A DNA stretch of 64,000 nucleotides from Eggerthella sinensis (lineage in GTDB: Bacteria; Actinomycetota; Coriobacteriia; Coriobacteriales; Eggerthellaceae): contig NZ_PPTT01000023.1 in the NCBI RefSeq assembly GCF_003339815.1, forward strand, positions 1 through 64,000, read 5' to 3'. Below are positions 17,594 to 25,687 of the stretch, piece after piece. Each line of letters begins with the position of its first letter. The stretch's first letter is position 1. Under the pieces are notes generated by a model. The model was not told where the DNA came from and made no database searches. It worked only from the letters and a program-made list of their open reading frames with translations. A program made the position numbers and the translations under genes.

Positions 17594-18507
17594 GCGGCCC
17601 CCTTCTCCTTCAAATCGAAATAGTACTGCTCAAGCGACATCCGCCGCCGCTCGAGCTTGACGATGCCCAATCCGTGCGCGCTCGCGAGGCCGCTGTAGGC
17701 CTCGATATCGAGCTGCGGGTCGAGGACGCGCACCGCGCCGTCGGGCAGCACCTGATAGCGCGCATGATGCAGCTCCTGCTCGAGCAGCACGACGTAGCGC
17801 GCGGGGTCCGACACGGCGATGTCGATGCAGTCGGCGCATCGCGCGCGCAGCACCTCGGCGCTCACCTGCTCCATGAGCCGCCCGCGCCGCAGAAACGCGT
17901 ACTCGGTGGCCACCTGCTCGAGCTCGGCGAGGTGATGGCTCGACAGCACCACGGTGACGCCTCTTTCGCGGTTGAGCCGCTGCAGCAGGTCGCGCATCTC
18001 CACGATGCCGCTCGGGTCGAGGCCGCTCGTCGGCTCGTCGAGCACGAGCACCTCCGGCTCGCCCATGAGCGCCATGGCCAGCCCCAGACGCTGCTTCATG
18101 CCCATGGACAGGTCCTTCGCGCGCCGCTTTCTCGCATGCTCCAGCTCCACCGTCTCCAGCAGCGCGCCCACCTTGTCAGCGCCCGGCACGCCCTTCTGAA
18201 TGCGGCAGCACTCGAGGTTCTTCTCCACGCTCAAGGAGGGATAGAATCCGGGCTGCTCGATCATCGAGCCGATGCGCGCCCGCTGCCGCTCGAGGGCGGC
18301 CTGCCCGTGCGCGTCGAACAGCCGCACTTCGCCCGCCGTGGGAAACGCGAGGCCGCTCAGCAGCTTGAACAGCGTCGACTTCCCCGCGCCGTTGTCGCCC
18401 ACCACGCCGAATATCTCGCCGCGCCGCACCGAGATGCTCACGTCGTCGAGGGCGGCAAACCCGCCGTAGCGCTTTGCGAGCCCCCTCGTTTCGATTACCG
18501 TATCCAT
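17590..18507 (-). CDS. ABC transporter ATPase, BcrA/lantibiotic-immunity type
   Basis: 305 residues. Walker A GDNGAGKST, signature LSMGMKQRLGLAMALMG and Walker B LVLDEPTSGLDPSG are all intact; the LSMGMKQR signature is characteristic of the bacitracin/lantibiotic exporter ATPases. The C-terminal ~90 residues form the small extra domain of this group. The ATG at 18507 has AAAGGGAG upstream. It partners the overlapping downstream permease. Confidence 0.88.
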   Translation of the reverse strand: MDTVIETRGLAKRYGGFAALDDVSISVRRGEIFGVVGDNGAGKSTLFKLLSGLAFPTAGEVRLFDAHGQAALERQRARIGSMIEQPGFYPSLSVEKNLECCRIQKGVPGADKVGALLETVELEHARKRRAKDLSMGMKQRLGLAMALMGEPEVLVLDEPTSGLDPSGIVEMRDLLQRLNRERGVTVVLSSHHLAELEQVATEYAFLRRGRLMEQVSAEVLRARCADCIDIAVSDPARYVVLLEQELHHARYQVLPDGAVRVLDPQLDIEAYSGLASAHGLGIVKLERRRMSLEQYYFDLKEKGAA

Positions 18508-18579
18508 TGAAGCCGCTCTCCCTTTCGCTCGTACGTCGATCGCTTCGGGGAGAAGAATACGATGCCGTCCAAACATAAG

Positions 18580-18612
18580 TCCTCAAGAAAGGTTAAGGAA
18601 AGCGTAAAGGCC
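18580..18612 (-). promoter_or_regulatory. Possible response-regulator binding region before the ABC genes
   Basis: The 136 bases between the response regulator and the ATPase gene include an AT-richer stretch with repeated AAAGG-like elements (AAGAAAGGTTAAGGAAAGCG on the plus strand), which could be direct repeats for an OmpR-type regulator. The spacing is irregular and the call is tentative. Confidence 0.3.
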
Positions 18613-18643
18613 GCGGGTCCGCTCGCGCGCCGCCCCTCGCGCA

Positions 18644-19345
18644 TCATGCCAGCTTGAAGCCGATGCCCCACACCGTCTTGATGTAGTCGGCGTCCGCGTC
18701 CACCGCCGCCAGCTTCTTGCGGATGTTGCTCACGTGCACGTTCACGGCGTTCTGCTCGCCGTAGTAGCCGCTCTTCCACACCAGCTCGTACAGCAATTCG
18801 CGCGAGAACACCCGGTCGGGCGCCTGCATCAGCACGTGCAGGATGTCGAACTCGTGCGCCGTGAGCGCCACCTCCGCGCCCTTGAGCGCGACGCGGCGGC
18901 GGGCCACGTCGAGGTGCAGGTCGCGATGGTCGTACGCTTCGCCGTCGGCTTCCGGGGCCCCGGCGCCCCTGCCGTCGCAGCGGCGCAGCACCGCGTGCAT
19001 GCGCGCGGCCACCTCGTGCGCGTCGAACGGCTTCGTCACGTAGTCGTCGGCACCCAAGGTGAGCAGGTCCACCTTGTCGGCCGCGCCCGCCTTCGCCGAC
19101 ACGACGATCACCGGCACGCTCGAGCGCAGCTCGTCGCGTACGAGCGCGATGAGGGCCGCGCCGTCCATGCCGGGCAGCATCACGTCGAGCAGCACGAGGT
19201 CGAACGCCGCGTGCTCCAGCTGCAGCCGCGCCTCGGTGCCCGAGTAGGCCTGCACGGGGCGATACCCTTCGCGCTCGGCGATCTTCGCCAGCAGCGCATT
19301 GATATCGGGGTCGTCCTCCACAACGAGGACCCTGCGCGCGTCCAT
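18644..19345 (-). CDS. OmpR-family response regulator
   Basis: 233 residues: a receiver domain with acidic pocket VVEDDPD, phospho-acceptor D54 in LLDVMLPGMDG and lysine in VTKPFD, then a winged-helix DNA-binding domain ending DYIKTVWGIGFKLA. The ATG at 19345 has AAAGGAG upstream. It heads the two-component/ABC set on the minus strand. The 136-base gap before the ATPase gene suggests it may drive a separate promoter there. Confidence 0.92.
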   Translation of the reverse strand: MDARRVLVVEDDPDINALLAKIAEREGYRPVQAYSGTEARLQLEHAAFDLVLLDVMLPGMDGAALIALVRDELRSSVPVIVVSAKAGAADKVDLLTLGADDYVTKPFDAHEVAARMHAVLRRCDGRGAGAPEADGEAYDHRDLHLDVARRRVALKGAEVALTAHEFDILHVLMQAPDRVFSRELLYELVWKSGYYGEQNAVNVHVSNIRKKLAAVDADADYIKTVWGIGFKLA

Positions 19346-19455
19346 GAATGCTCCTTTCGTCGACCTTCCCAGCATACCGGAAAGACGAAGCGCGGGCCAC
19401 GGGAGCCTGGCCGTTGCGCTATCATGGCCCCCTACCGCACGAAAGGAGCTGCCCC

Positions 19456-19908
19456 ATGACGAACGACGACCGCCGCCCCCTCCCGCTGCCCGACCGCGAG
19501 GAGCTCGAGCGGCGCGCGCTTGAGCTGCACGGCAAGAAGTACAACTGCGCCCAGTCGGTGGCCTGCACGTTCGCGCCCTTCGTCGGCGCCGACGAGGATG
19601 CGTGCTTCCGCGCCACCGAAGGGCTCGGGGCGGGCATGGGCGGCTTCACCGAAACCTGCGGAGCCGTGACCGGCGCGGCCGTGGTCATCGGCATGGCGAA
19701 CAGCTCGGGCAAGGACGACCCCACGAGCAAGGCGCGCACGTACCGCATCGTGCGGAAACTGGCCGGCGACTTCCGCACGCTCAACGGCTCGACCGTCTGC
19801 TCCACGCTCAAGGGCATCGAAACCAAGCAGCCCCTGCGCAGCTGCAACGGCTGCATTGCCGACGCCATCGACCTCACCGCCGACGCCCTCCAGCAGCTGC
19901 GCGCCTAG
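19456..19908 (+). CDS. C_GCAxxG_C_C family protein
   Basis: 150 residues with the spaced cysteines that define the family: C31 and C37 (YNCAQSVAC), C50, C68 in ETCGAVTGAA, C115, and a C130-NG-C133 pair. The GCAxxG loop probably binds a metal or supports a redox disulfide. Members are found mostly in anaerobes and are functionally uncharacterised. AAAGGAG lies upstream of the ATG. It precedes M2 by 166 bases but M2 has its own promoter. Confidence 0.88.
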   Translation: MTNDDRRPLPLPDREELERRALELHGKKYNCAQSVACTFAPFVGADEDACFRATEGLGAGMGGFTETCGAVTGAAVVIGMANSSGKDDPTSKARTYRIVRKLAGDFRTLNGSTVCSTLKGIETKQPLRSCNGCIADAIDLTADALQQLRA

Positions 19909-19962
19909 CGGACGAGCTCACCGAGAAGAGCGGCTTTCCGGATCATCGGCGGCTTTTTGGAG

Positions 19963-19991
19963 TTGGACGACTGCGACGAATGCACTATGAT
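19963..19991 (+). promoter_or_regulatory. M2 promoter, sigma-70 type
   Basis: TTGGAC (19963-19968), a 17-base spacer and TATGAT (19986-19991) form a good promoter reading towards the M2 S gene. The metal box begins eight bases downstream, over the expected transcription start, the position expected for repression. Confidence 0.7.
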
Positions 19992-19998
19992 GCTTCTT

Positions 19999-20016
19999 GT
20001 TCGCTTTGGTTAACTT
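19999..20016. promoter_or_regulatory. Metal-box copy, M2 promoter
   Basis: GTTCGCTTTGGTTAACTT lies just downstream of the M2 -10 element and 58 bases before the S start codon. Confidence 0.75.
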
Positions 20017-20074
20017 TGCTCCGGAGCCTTGCCACAGCGGGACCGAAACCCACTTCGTCTGGAAAGGCCGCATC

Positions 20075-20692
20075 ATGGAACCACAAACCTCCCCCGCCGT
20101 CGGGCGGGCCGCCGGCGCACGTCTCGGCGGCAAGGACTTCATCAACATCGGCATATTCACCGCCATCTACTTCGTCATCGTGTTCGCGGTGGCCTGCCTC
20201 GGCTTCGTCCCCCTGCTCATGGCACTCATCTGCGGCATCGTGCCGCTCGTGGCAGGCATCCCCTACATGCTCTACCTCACCCGCGTGAAGAAGTTCGGCA
20301 TGATCACCATCATGGGACTGCTCATCGGCATCATCATGTTCGTCACGGGCATGGGGTATTTCAGCATTCTCACCGGCCTCGTGTTCGGGCTGCTGGCCGA
20401 CCTCGTCGCCCGCAGGGGCTCGTACGCGAGCGCCAAGATGAGCGTGCTGTCGCACGGCGTGTTCAGCTGCTGGATCGTGGGCAACTTCCTGCCCATGCTG
20501 CTGACGGCCGACAGCTATTACGCCACGATGCGCGTGCAATACGGCGATGCCTACGTCAACGAGCTGATGAGCTACCTGCAGCCATGGGCCTACCCGCTCA
20601 TGCTTGCGGCCGCGTTCATCACGGGCATCATCGGCGGTTACATCGGCCTCAAGGTGCTGAAGAAGCACTTCAAGCGCGCAGGCATCGCGTAG
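20075..20692 (+). CDS. M2 ECF S component, MptD/Trep_Strep family
   Basis: 205 residues, about six helices. The N-terminal GKDFINIGIFTAIYFVIVF and C-terminal LKVLKKHFKRAGIA match the other S proteins here. The internal GMITIMGLLIGIIMFVTGMG and LLADLVARRGSYASAKMSVL loops are the family core. The ATG at 20075 follows GGAAAGG; an upstream start at 19997 lies in the metal box and is rejected. It is first of the S-T-A-AraC operon. The ligand is unknown. Confidence 0.88.
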   Translation: MEPQTSPAVGRAAGARLGGKDFINIGIFTAIYFVIVFAVACLGFVPLLMALICGIVPLVAGIPYMLYLTRVKKFGMITIMGLLIGIIMFVTGMGYFSILTGLVFGLLADLVARRGSYASAKMSVLSHGVFSCWIVGNFLPMLLTADSYYATMRVQYGDAYVNELMSYLQPWAYPLMLAAAFITGIIGGYIGLKVLKKHFKRAGIA

Positions 20693-20701
20693 GCGCGCGC
20701 C

Positions 20702-21439
20702 ATGGAACTCCTGCAAACCGGCGCCGTCGAACGAACGGTGCGCCTCGACCCCCGCACGAAGCTCGTCTTGCTCGTGTCCGTTTCCACCGTGCTGCTGATC
20801 GGCGGAAACGGGACGATCATGGACGCCGCCCGCACGATCATGCTGCTGGCGCCGTTCGGCCTGCTGGCCGTGTCGGGCCGACGGGGGGCGGCCGCCGCGC
20901 TGCTGGCGGCCTACGCGGGCGCGCAGGCGCTGAGCGCGCTTGTCGTGCCCAACGTCGACGGGCCGCTCAACTTCCTCATCGTGGCTTCGTGCATGATAGC
21001 CGCGCGCTTTCTGCCCACCATCGCCACGGCGTACTTCGTGTTCGCCACCACCACGGTGTCGGAGTTCATGGCGGCCGCCGAACGCGTGCACGCCCCTCAA
21101 TGGCTCGTCATCCCGCTGTCGGTGCTGTTCCGCTTCTTCCCCACTCTCGGGGTAGAAGCGCGCGCCATCGGCAGCGCCATGCGCATGCGCGGGTTGCGCG
21201 TGGGCAGCGCAGGGCCCGTCAAGCTGGTCGAATGCCGTCTCGTGCCGCTCATCACCTGCGCGGTGCAGATCGGCGAGGATCTGTCGGCCGCCTCGCTCAC
21301 GCGGGGGCTCGGCGCGCCCGTGCGGCGGACGAACGTCTGCGAGATCGGGTTCGGGCCGGCCGATGCGGCAGTGCTGGCAACGTGCGCCGCCTGCTTGGCG
21401 GTGCTGGCCGCAAGCAGCCTCGGATGGACGGTGGGATAG
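20702..21439 (+). CDS. M2 EcfT-like transmembrane coupling protein
   Basis: 245 residues and five or six helices. RLDPRTKLVLLVSV is the EcfT N-terminal motif. Coupling arginines are in SAMRMRGLRVGS and SLTRGLGAPV; the second motif reads TRG where M1 has ARG. Nine bases separate it from the S gene, and the ATPase start codon follows its stop directly. Confidence 0.88.
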   Translation: MELLQTGAVERTVRLDPRTKLVLLVSVSTVLLIGGNGTIMDAARTIMLLAPFGLLAVSGRRGAAAALLAAYAGAQALSALVVPNVDGPLNFLIVASCMIAARFLPTIATAYFVFATTTVSEFMAAAERVHAPQWLVIPLSVLFRFFPTLGVEARAIGSAMRMRGLRVGSAGPVKLVECRLVPLITCAVQIGEDLSAASLTRGLGAPVRRTNVCEIGFGPADAAVLATCAACLAVLAASSLGWTVG

Positions 21440-22939
21440 ATGCGCGACCAAGCGGAATCGAGACCCGTGCTCGCCTTGGAACACGTCTCATTCTCCTACG
21501 CGAGCGGGCGGGCCGGAGCGGGCGTGCGAGACGTCTCGCTGCGGGTGCATGCGGGCGAGGTCGTGCTGCTCTGCGGGCCATCGGGCTGCGGGAAAACCAC
21601 CGTCACACGCCTGGCGAACGGCCTCGCGCCCGCCTACTACGAGGGTGCGCCCGACGGGAGCATAACCGTCTGCGGGCGCGACGTTTCCACCGCGCCGCTC
21701 TACGAGACCGCGCGCTCGGTGGGGTCGGTGTTCCAGAATCCGAAGTCCCAGTTCTTCAGCGTGGACGTGAAGGGCGAGCTGGCATTCGGATGCGAGAACC
21801 AGGGCATGGAACGGAGCGAGGTCGAGCGGCGCGTGGCAGCGGCCGCGCGAGCGTTCGACCTTGAGCCGTTCGTCGGACGGAGCCTGTTCGACCTCTCGGG
21901 CGGGCAGAAGCAGCGCATCGCCTGCGCGAGCGCAACGGCTGCCGGGCCGACGCTCGTCGTGCTCGACGAGCCTTCGTCGAACCTCGATTTCCCTTCGATA
22001 GCGCATGTGCGCGCCGCCATCGAGCGCTGGAAGGACGAAGGGCGGGCGGTGCTCGTGGCCGAGCACCGGCTGCACTACCTGGCCGACCTCGCCGACCGCG
22101 TCCACTACCTGCGCGACGGAGCGATCGAGCGCACCTGGACGGGCACGGAATTCCGCGCGCTCGGGACGGGCGAACTGGCCGCGCTCGGGCTGCGGGCGCT
22201 CGGGCTGGACGACGCGTTCGCAGCCCAGACGAGCCGGAGGGGCGAGGAAGCGGGCGGCCCGCAGCTCGAGCTGGACGACTTCTCCTTCGCCTATCGCCGC
22301 GGCGCGCGCGGGCACCATGCCCTCGACATTGCGCACGCTTCGCTGCCGCGCCACGCGGTGACGGCCGTGATCGGCGCGAACGGCGCCGGCAAGTCGACGT
22401 TCGCCGCCGCGCTCTGCGGTCTCAACCGCTGCGCGGGCACGTTGTCGATCGACGGAAAGGTTCTCAAGCGCCGGGCGCGCACGGAAAGCTGCTTCGAGGT
22501 CATGCAAGAGGTGAACCACCAGCTGTTCGCGGAAAGCGTGCTCGACGAAGTGCTGCTCAGCATGGCCGCGCCCGACGAAGCCGAGGCGCATCGCCTGCTG
22601 GCCGCGCTCGATTTGGACGAGCGGGCCGACGATCATCCGCTCGCGCTCTCGGGCGGCCAGAAGCAGCGGGCATGCATCGCGTCGGCCCTGGCCAGCAAGC
22701 GCGACCTCATCGTGTACGACGAGCCGACGAGCGGGCTCGACCTCCACCACATGCTGCAGGTTGCCCGCATGATCGCCCGCGTGCGCGAACAGGGCGCCGC
22801 CCAGCTCGTCATCACCCACGACCCCGAATTCATCCTCGCATGCTGCACCTGGGTCGTGCGCCTCGATCAGGGGCGTATCGTGGAATCCTACCCGCTCGAC
22901 CACGCGGGCGTGCGCACGCTGCACGCGTTCTTCGCATAG
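21440..22939 (+). CDS. M2 ECF transporter ATPase, two fused nucleotide-binding domains
   Basis: 499 residues with two ATPases. The first has [24 protein letters not shown] and VVLDEPSSNLD. The second has [23 protein letters not shown] and IVYDEPTSGLD. All Walker residues are present. M2 has no exporter-fold ABC pair, so this ECF unit either works alone or shares a pair from another module. Confidence 0.9.
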   Translation: MRDQAESRPVLALEHVSFSYASGRAGAGVRDVSLRVHAGEVVLLCGPSGCGKTTVTRLANGLAPAYYEGAPDGSITVCGRDVSTAPLYETARSVGSVFQNPKSQFFSVDVKGELAFGCENQGMERSEVERRVAAAARAFDLEPFVGRSLFDLSGGQKQRIACASATAAGPTLVVLDEPSSNLDFPSIAHVRAAIERWKDEGRAVLVAEHRLHYLADLADRVHYLRDGAIERTWTGTEFRALGTGELAALGLRALGLDDAFAAQTSRRGEEAGGPQLELDDFSFAYRRGARGHHALDIAHASLPRHAVTAVIGANGAGKSTFAAALCGLNRCAGTLSIDGKVLKRRARTESCFEVMQEVNHQLFAESVLDEVLLSMAAPDEAEAHRLLAALDLDERADDHPLALSGGQKQRACIASALASKRDLIVYDEPTSGLDLHHMLQVARMIARVREQGAAQLVITHDPEFILACCTWVVRLDQGRIVESYPLDHAGVRTLHAFFA

Positions 22940-22952
22940 AAGGAGGCCGTTC

Positions 22953-23909
22953 GTGAAAAACCTCGAGTACCTCGCCTCGCGCAACACCGGACGCTTCGAC
23001 GTCCTGGACGCGGACGGCCCGAAGACGACGTTTCGGCTGACGCTCGACGGCGGAGAAACGGGGCTTCTGGAGGACTGGGCGTTGTTCGACGGCGTGAACC
23101 TCACGTTCAACGACGTGCCGCGCGGCACGCTCGCCTGGCAGAGCGGCGAGCCGCGCACGTTGCAGTTCGAGTGGAGCCAGCGAGGGCGCGGCGAGATCGC
23201 ATGCGCCAACGGAAAGAGCTACTTCGTGCACGAGGGGCAGTGCGCGGCGCACGATCAGCGCATCGTCAAGCGGCAGATGCGCTACCCCATGCCCCGCTAC
23301 GTCGGCTTCACCCTGAGCGTGGAGTACGAGGCGGGCAGCGCGGCGCTCAAGGCGCAGCCGGCCACGCGGCACCTCGACTTCAACGCTCTGCGCGAACGCT
23401 TCGCGGGCGAGGAGGGGTGCCGCGTGTTCCTGCCCGACCGCGGCGTCGCGTCGCTGTTCTCCTCGTTCTTCGAGGTTGACGAGCGGGCACGCCTCGAGCG
23501 GCTGCGCCTCAAAGCGCTCGAGCTGCTCGTGCTGCTCGACGCCACCGAACGCCCCGCCTGGATGACGTTCCCCTACCACACGCGCGATCACGCGGCCGCG
23601 CTCGAGCGCGCCGTCGACCTTTTGGGGAGCAGCCTCGACGACGACCTGGCGCTCGGAGACGTCGCGCGGTGCGCCGACATGGGGCTCTCCCTGTTCAAGG
23701 AGCGTTTTCGCGCGGCGTACGGGCTGTCGCCCATGGCGTATCGCCGCCAGTGCCGCATCGAGGAAGCCGCACGGCGCCTCGAGCGCACCGACGACAGCGT
23801 CGCCCACATCGCCGCGCAGGTGGGCTACCGCAATCCCAGCAAGTTCGCCGCCGCCTTCGCCGAGGTCATCGGCCAGGCGCCCTCCGCCTACCGCACAGAC
23901 CGCCGCTGA
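22953..23909 (+). CDS. M2 AraC-family regulator
   Basis: 318 residues starting with GTG behind a strong AGGAGG. The C-terminal AraC domain contains LALGDVARCADMGLSLFKER and DDSVAHIAAQVGYRNPSKFA, ending FAEVIGQAPSAYR. The N-terminal ~200 residues resemble the M1, M4 and M5 regulators in layout (ligand domain without cupin-like motifs that I can recognise). Unlike M1 and M4 it is the last gene of the transporter operon, so it would be repressed together with the transporters by the metal box. Confidence 0.85.
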   Translation: MKNLEYLASRNTGRFDVLDADGPKTTFRLTLDGGETGLLEDWALFDGVNLTFNDVPRGTLAWQSGEPRTLQFEWSQRGRGEIACANGKSYFVHEGQCAAHDQRIVKRQMRYPMPRYVGFTLSVEYEAGSAALKAQPATRHLDFNALRERFAGEEGCRVFLPDRGVASLFSSFFEVDERARLERLRLKALELLVLLDATERPAWMTFPYHTRDHAAALERAVDLLGSSLDDDLALGDVARCADMGLSLFKERFRAAYGLSPMAYRRQCRIEEAARRLERTDDSVAHIAAQVGYRNPSKFAAAFAEVIGQAPSAYRTDRR

Positions 23910-23919
23910 GCGCGGGGAC

Positions 23920-24141
23920 TCAGGCCTCCCAGCGCAGAAGCGACTCACGGTGCGCGGCCAGGCGCACGGCGGAGCCTTTGCCTCCGCGGCAATCGAAGAT
24001 CACCGGCTTGAGACACCCCTGCTCCACGAGATGATCGAGCACGCGCTCGAACGCCGCGCCGCTCAAGCCGAACCGTTTGGCCAGATCATCGAAAGCATAC
24101 GTCCGACCCTCTTCAAGCGACTTGCGCACGCCTACCACCAT
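23920..24141 (-). CDS. Small winged-helix (FeoC-like) protein
   Basis: A 73-residue protein whose segment TYAFDDLAKRFGLSGAAFERVLDHL looks like a helix-turn-helix followed by a short wing (CLKPVIFDCRGGKG). Size and content recall FeoC or other small winged-helix regulators, but no iron-sulfur cysteine cluster is evident, so the name is only descriptive. The ATG at 24141 has GGAGGGAAGG upstream; an earlier in-frame ATG at 24177 has no ribosome site. A metal box lies about 45 bases upstream. It is convergent with the M2 AraC gene. Confidence 0.6.
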   Translation of the reverse strand: MVVGVRKSLEEGRTYAFDDLAKRFGLSGAAFERVLDHLVEQGCLKPVIFDCRGGKGSAVRLAAHRESLLRWEA

Positions 24142-24187
24142 CACGACCGCCTTCCCTCCGTTGCATGTTGGAAGCATTCTAGCATAA

Positions 24188-24205
24188 GTTAGCTTAAGGT
24201 AACTT
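24188..24205. promoter_or_regulatory. Metal-box copy upstream of the small winged-helix gene
   Basis: GTTAGCTTAAGGTAACTT is one of the best matches to the shared box. It faces the minus-strand gene that starts at 24141. Confidence 0.75.
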
Positions 24206-24292
24206 AGAAAGGCGCACGGGTTTGCGGGGAGGGTTTGCGGGGAGCGATCGCGGGGTTGCGGAAGCTGGCGCGTTTCGCGAAATACGAACGGA

Positions 24293-24308
24293 TGTTTCAC
24301 GTGAAACA
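24293..24308. promoter_or_regulatory. parS site 2
   Basis: An exact TGTTTCACGTGAAACA palindrome in the intergenic region between two divergent metal-box promoters. Confidence 0.9.
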
Positions 24309-24345
24309 CTCCTCTCCCCCTCCCGTGCTTTTTCCCGATTTCCCA

Positions 24346-24374
24346 TTGACGGAAGCATTTCGCTCGGGTATATG
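24346..24374 (+). promoter_or_regulatory. Promoter of the DUF3793 gene
   Basis: TTGACG (24346-24351), a 17-base spacer and TATATG (24369-24374). The next metal box starts at the last base of the -10. Confidence 0.65.
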
Positions 24375-24391
24375 TTATCCATAGTTAACTT
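24374..24391. promoter_or_regulatory. Metal-box copy before DUF3793
   Basis: GTTATCCATAGTTAACTT, 23 bases upstream of the DUF3793 start codon and directly downstream of its -10. Confidence 0.72.
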
Positions 24392-24414
24392 ATCAGCAAG
24401 GAGGCCGAAGCCGC

Positions 24415-25116
24415 ATGGAGACCACCGAGGACGTCGCATCCTGCGAGGCGTTCGAGCGCAAGCTCGTGCACCACTGCACCCCCACGCTCGCGGCGCTCAA
24501 GCCGGCGAACCTGTTCACCTGCCGCAGCTCCGACGCCCCGGCGAGCGGGCGCGCCGCGAACCGCCCCGCGGCAACGGGCCTGCGCGACGACGAGCTGTCC
24601 CGCGCGCTGCGCGCCTGCCGCGCCAAGCTGGCGCCCTGCGGCGTGCGCATCGAGGTGCTCGCACGGCGCACGAGCGGCGTGCTCGTGTACGTGTACCGCC
24701 CGGCCCTGCTCAAACCCATTATCGAGCAGGAACCCGTCGCATCCTTCCTCGCGCGGGAAGGCTACGACCCCGCATCGCTCTCCGCGTGCATCGAGCGCCT
24801 CCATCGCCGCATCTGCGGCACCGACGTGCAAAGCCAGCTCACCGGCGGCTGTTCCTTCCCCCATGAGATCGGCCTGTTCTTGGGCTACCCCTTCGACGAC
24901 GTCATGGGCTTCATCGAGAACCGCGGCGAGAACTTCCTGTGCAGCGGCTGCTGGAAGGTGTACGCGAAGGAGCGCGACGCGCTGGCGTGCTTTTGCAGCT
25001 ACAAGGATTGCACGGCCCTCTACGAGAATCTGTTTGCCGAAGGCGTGTCCCTCGAGTGCCTGGCCAGCGTCGACGAGGACTTCCCCGCCGCCGAGGCCTT
25101 CCGCCCCGCAAGCTGA
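24415..25116 (+). CDS. DUF3793 family protein
   Basis: 233 residues. The N-terminal FERKLVHHCTPTLAALKPANLFTCR and the central GLFLGYPFDDVMGFIENRGENFLCSGCWKVY are the family signatures. Cysteines are plentiful (CSGCW, CFCSYKDC). The biochemical role is unknown, but in anaerobes the family commonly neighbours a small flavodoxin and iron-uptake genes, as here. AAGGAGG precedes the ATG and a metal box overlaps its promoter, so induction by metal limitation is inferred. Confidence 0.82.
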   Translation: METTEDVASCEAFERKLVHHCTPTLAALKPANLFTCRSSDAPASGRAANRPAATGLRDDELSRALRACRAKLAPCGVRIEVLARRTSGVLVYVYRPALLKPIIEQEPVASFLAREGYDPASLSACIERLHRRICGTDVQSQLTGGCSFPHEIGLFLGYPFDDVMGFIENRGENFLCSGCWKVYAKERDALACFCSYKDCTALYENLFAEGVSLECLASVDEDFPAAEAFRPAS

Positions 25117-25142
25117 CGCCGCCCGCGGCTCCCTCGGCGTTC

Positions 25143-25184
25143 AGCGACGTGGGCGGCCCCGCGCCGCACGCCGCCCACGTCGCT
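25143..25184 (+). terminator. Perfect 15-bp hairpin between DUF3793 and flavodoxin
   Basis: AGCGACGTGGGCGGC (25143-25157) pairs exactly with GCCGCCCACGTCGCT (25170-25184) around a 12-base loop. There is no T-run. It may attenuate read-through into the flavodoxin gene or stabilise the upstream mRNA. Confidence 0.5.
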
Positions 25185-25224
25185 CAACACCGAGCACATC
25201 ACCCTCAACGTAAGGAGCAAGCAT

Positions 25225-25647
25225 ATGAGCAAGGTTGCAATCGTCTACTGGAGCGGCACCGGCAACACCGAGGCCATGGCCGACCTCATCGCGCAGGGCG
25301 TGCGCGCCCAAGGCGGCACGGCGGAGCTCATCCACGCGTCGTCGTTCAACGCGACGCGCCTCGACGACTTCGACGCCTTCGCCTTCGGCTGCCCCGCCAT
25401 GGGCGACGAGGAGCTGGAGGACATGGAATTCCTGCCCATGTACGACGAGGTGGAGCCGTTGCTGGCAGGCCGCGACGTCGTGTTGTTCGGCTCGTACGAG
25501 TGGAACGACGGCGAGTGGATGGAGCTATGGGAGCAGCGCGCCGAAGCGGCCGGCGTGAACGTGGTGGACTCCGTAGCCGCCTACGACTACCCCGACGACG
25601 AAGCCAGCGCCGAATGCGTCCGCGTCGGCGGCAAGCTGGCGGCATAG
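25225..25647 (+). CDS. Short-chain flavodoxin
   Basis: 140 residues with the FMN phosphate loop SGTGNTEAM (residues 10-18), the acidic DDEELEDMEF region and GSYEWNDGEWM near the flavin. The length and GSYEW motif fit the clostridial short-chain flavodoxins. These replace ferredoxin under iron limitation, which suits the metal-uptake context. It follows DUF3793 on the same strand 108 bases later, separated by a strong hairpin, with AAGGAGC upstream of the ATG. Confidence 0.92.
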   Translation: MSKVAIVYWSGTGNTEAMADLIAQGVRAQGGTAELIHASSFNATRLDDFDAFAFGCPAMGDEELEDMEFLPMYDEVEPLLAGRDVVLFGSYEWNDGEWMELWEQRAEAAGVNVVDSVAAYDYPDDEASAECVRVGGKLAA

Positions 25648-25655
25648 AACCCCTC

Positions 25656-25686
25656 GGGCGCTCCCGCTTGCCAGCCCGGAGCGCCC
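25656..25686. terminator. Bidirectional hairpin between flavodoxin and M3
   Basis: GGGCGCTCC (25656-25664) and GGAGCGCCC (25678-25686) form a perfect 9-bp stem in the 40-base gap between two convergent genes. No T-run. Confidence 0.55.
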
Positions 25687-25687
25687 G

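Noticed and set aside
19909-19962. A terminator after the C_GCAxxG_C_C gene
   Set aside because: There is a CTTTTTGG run but no stem of useful length before it.
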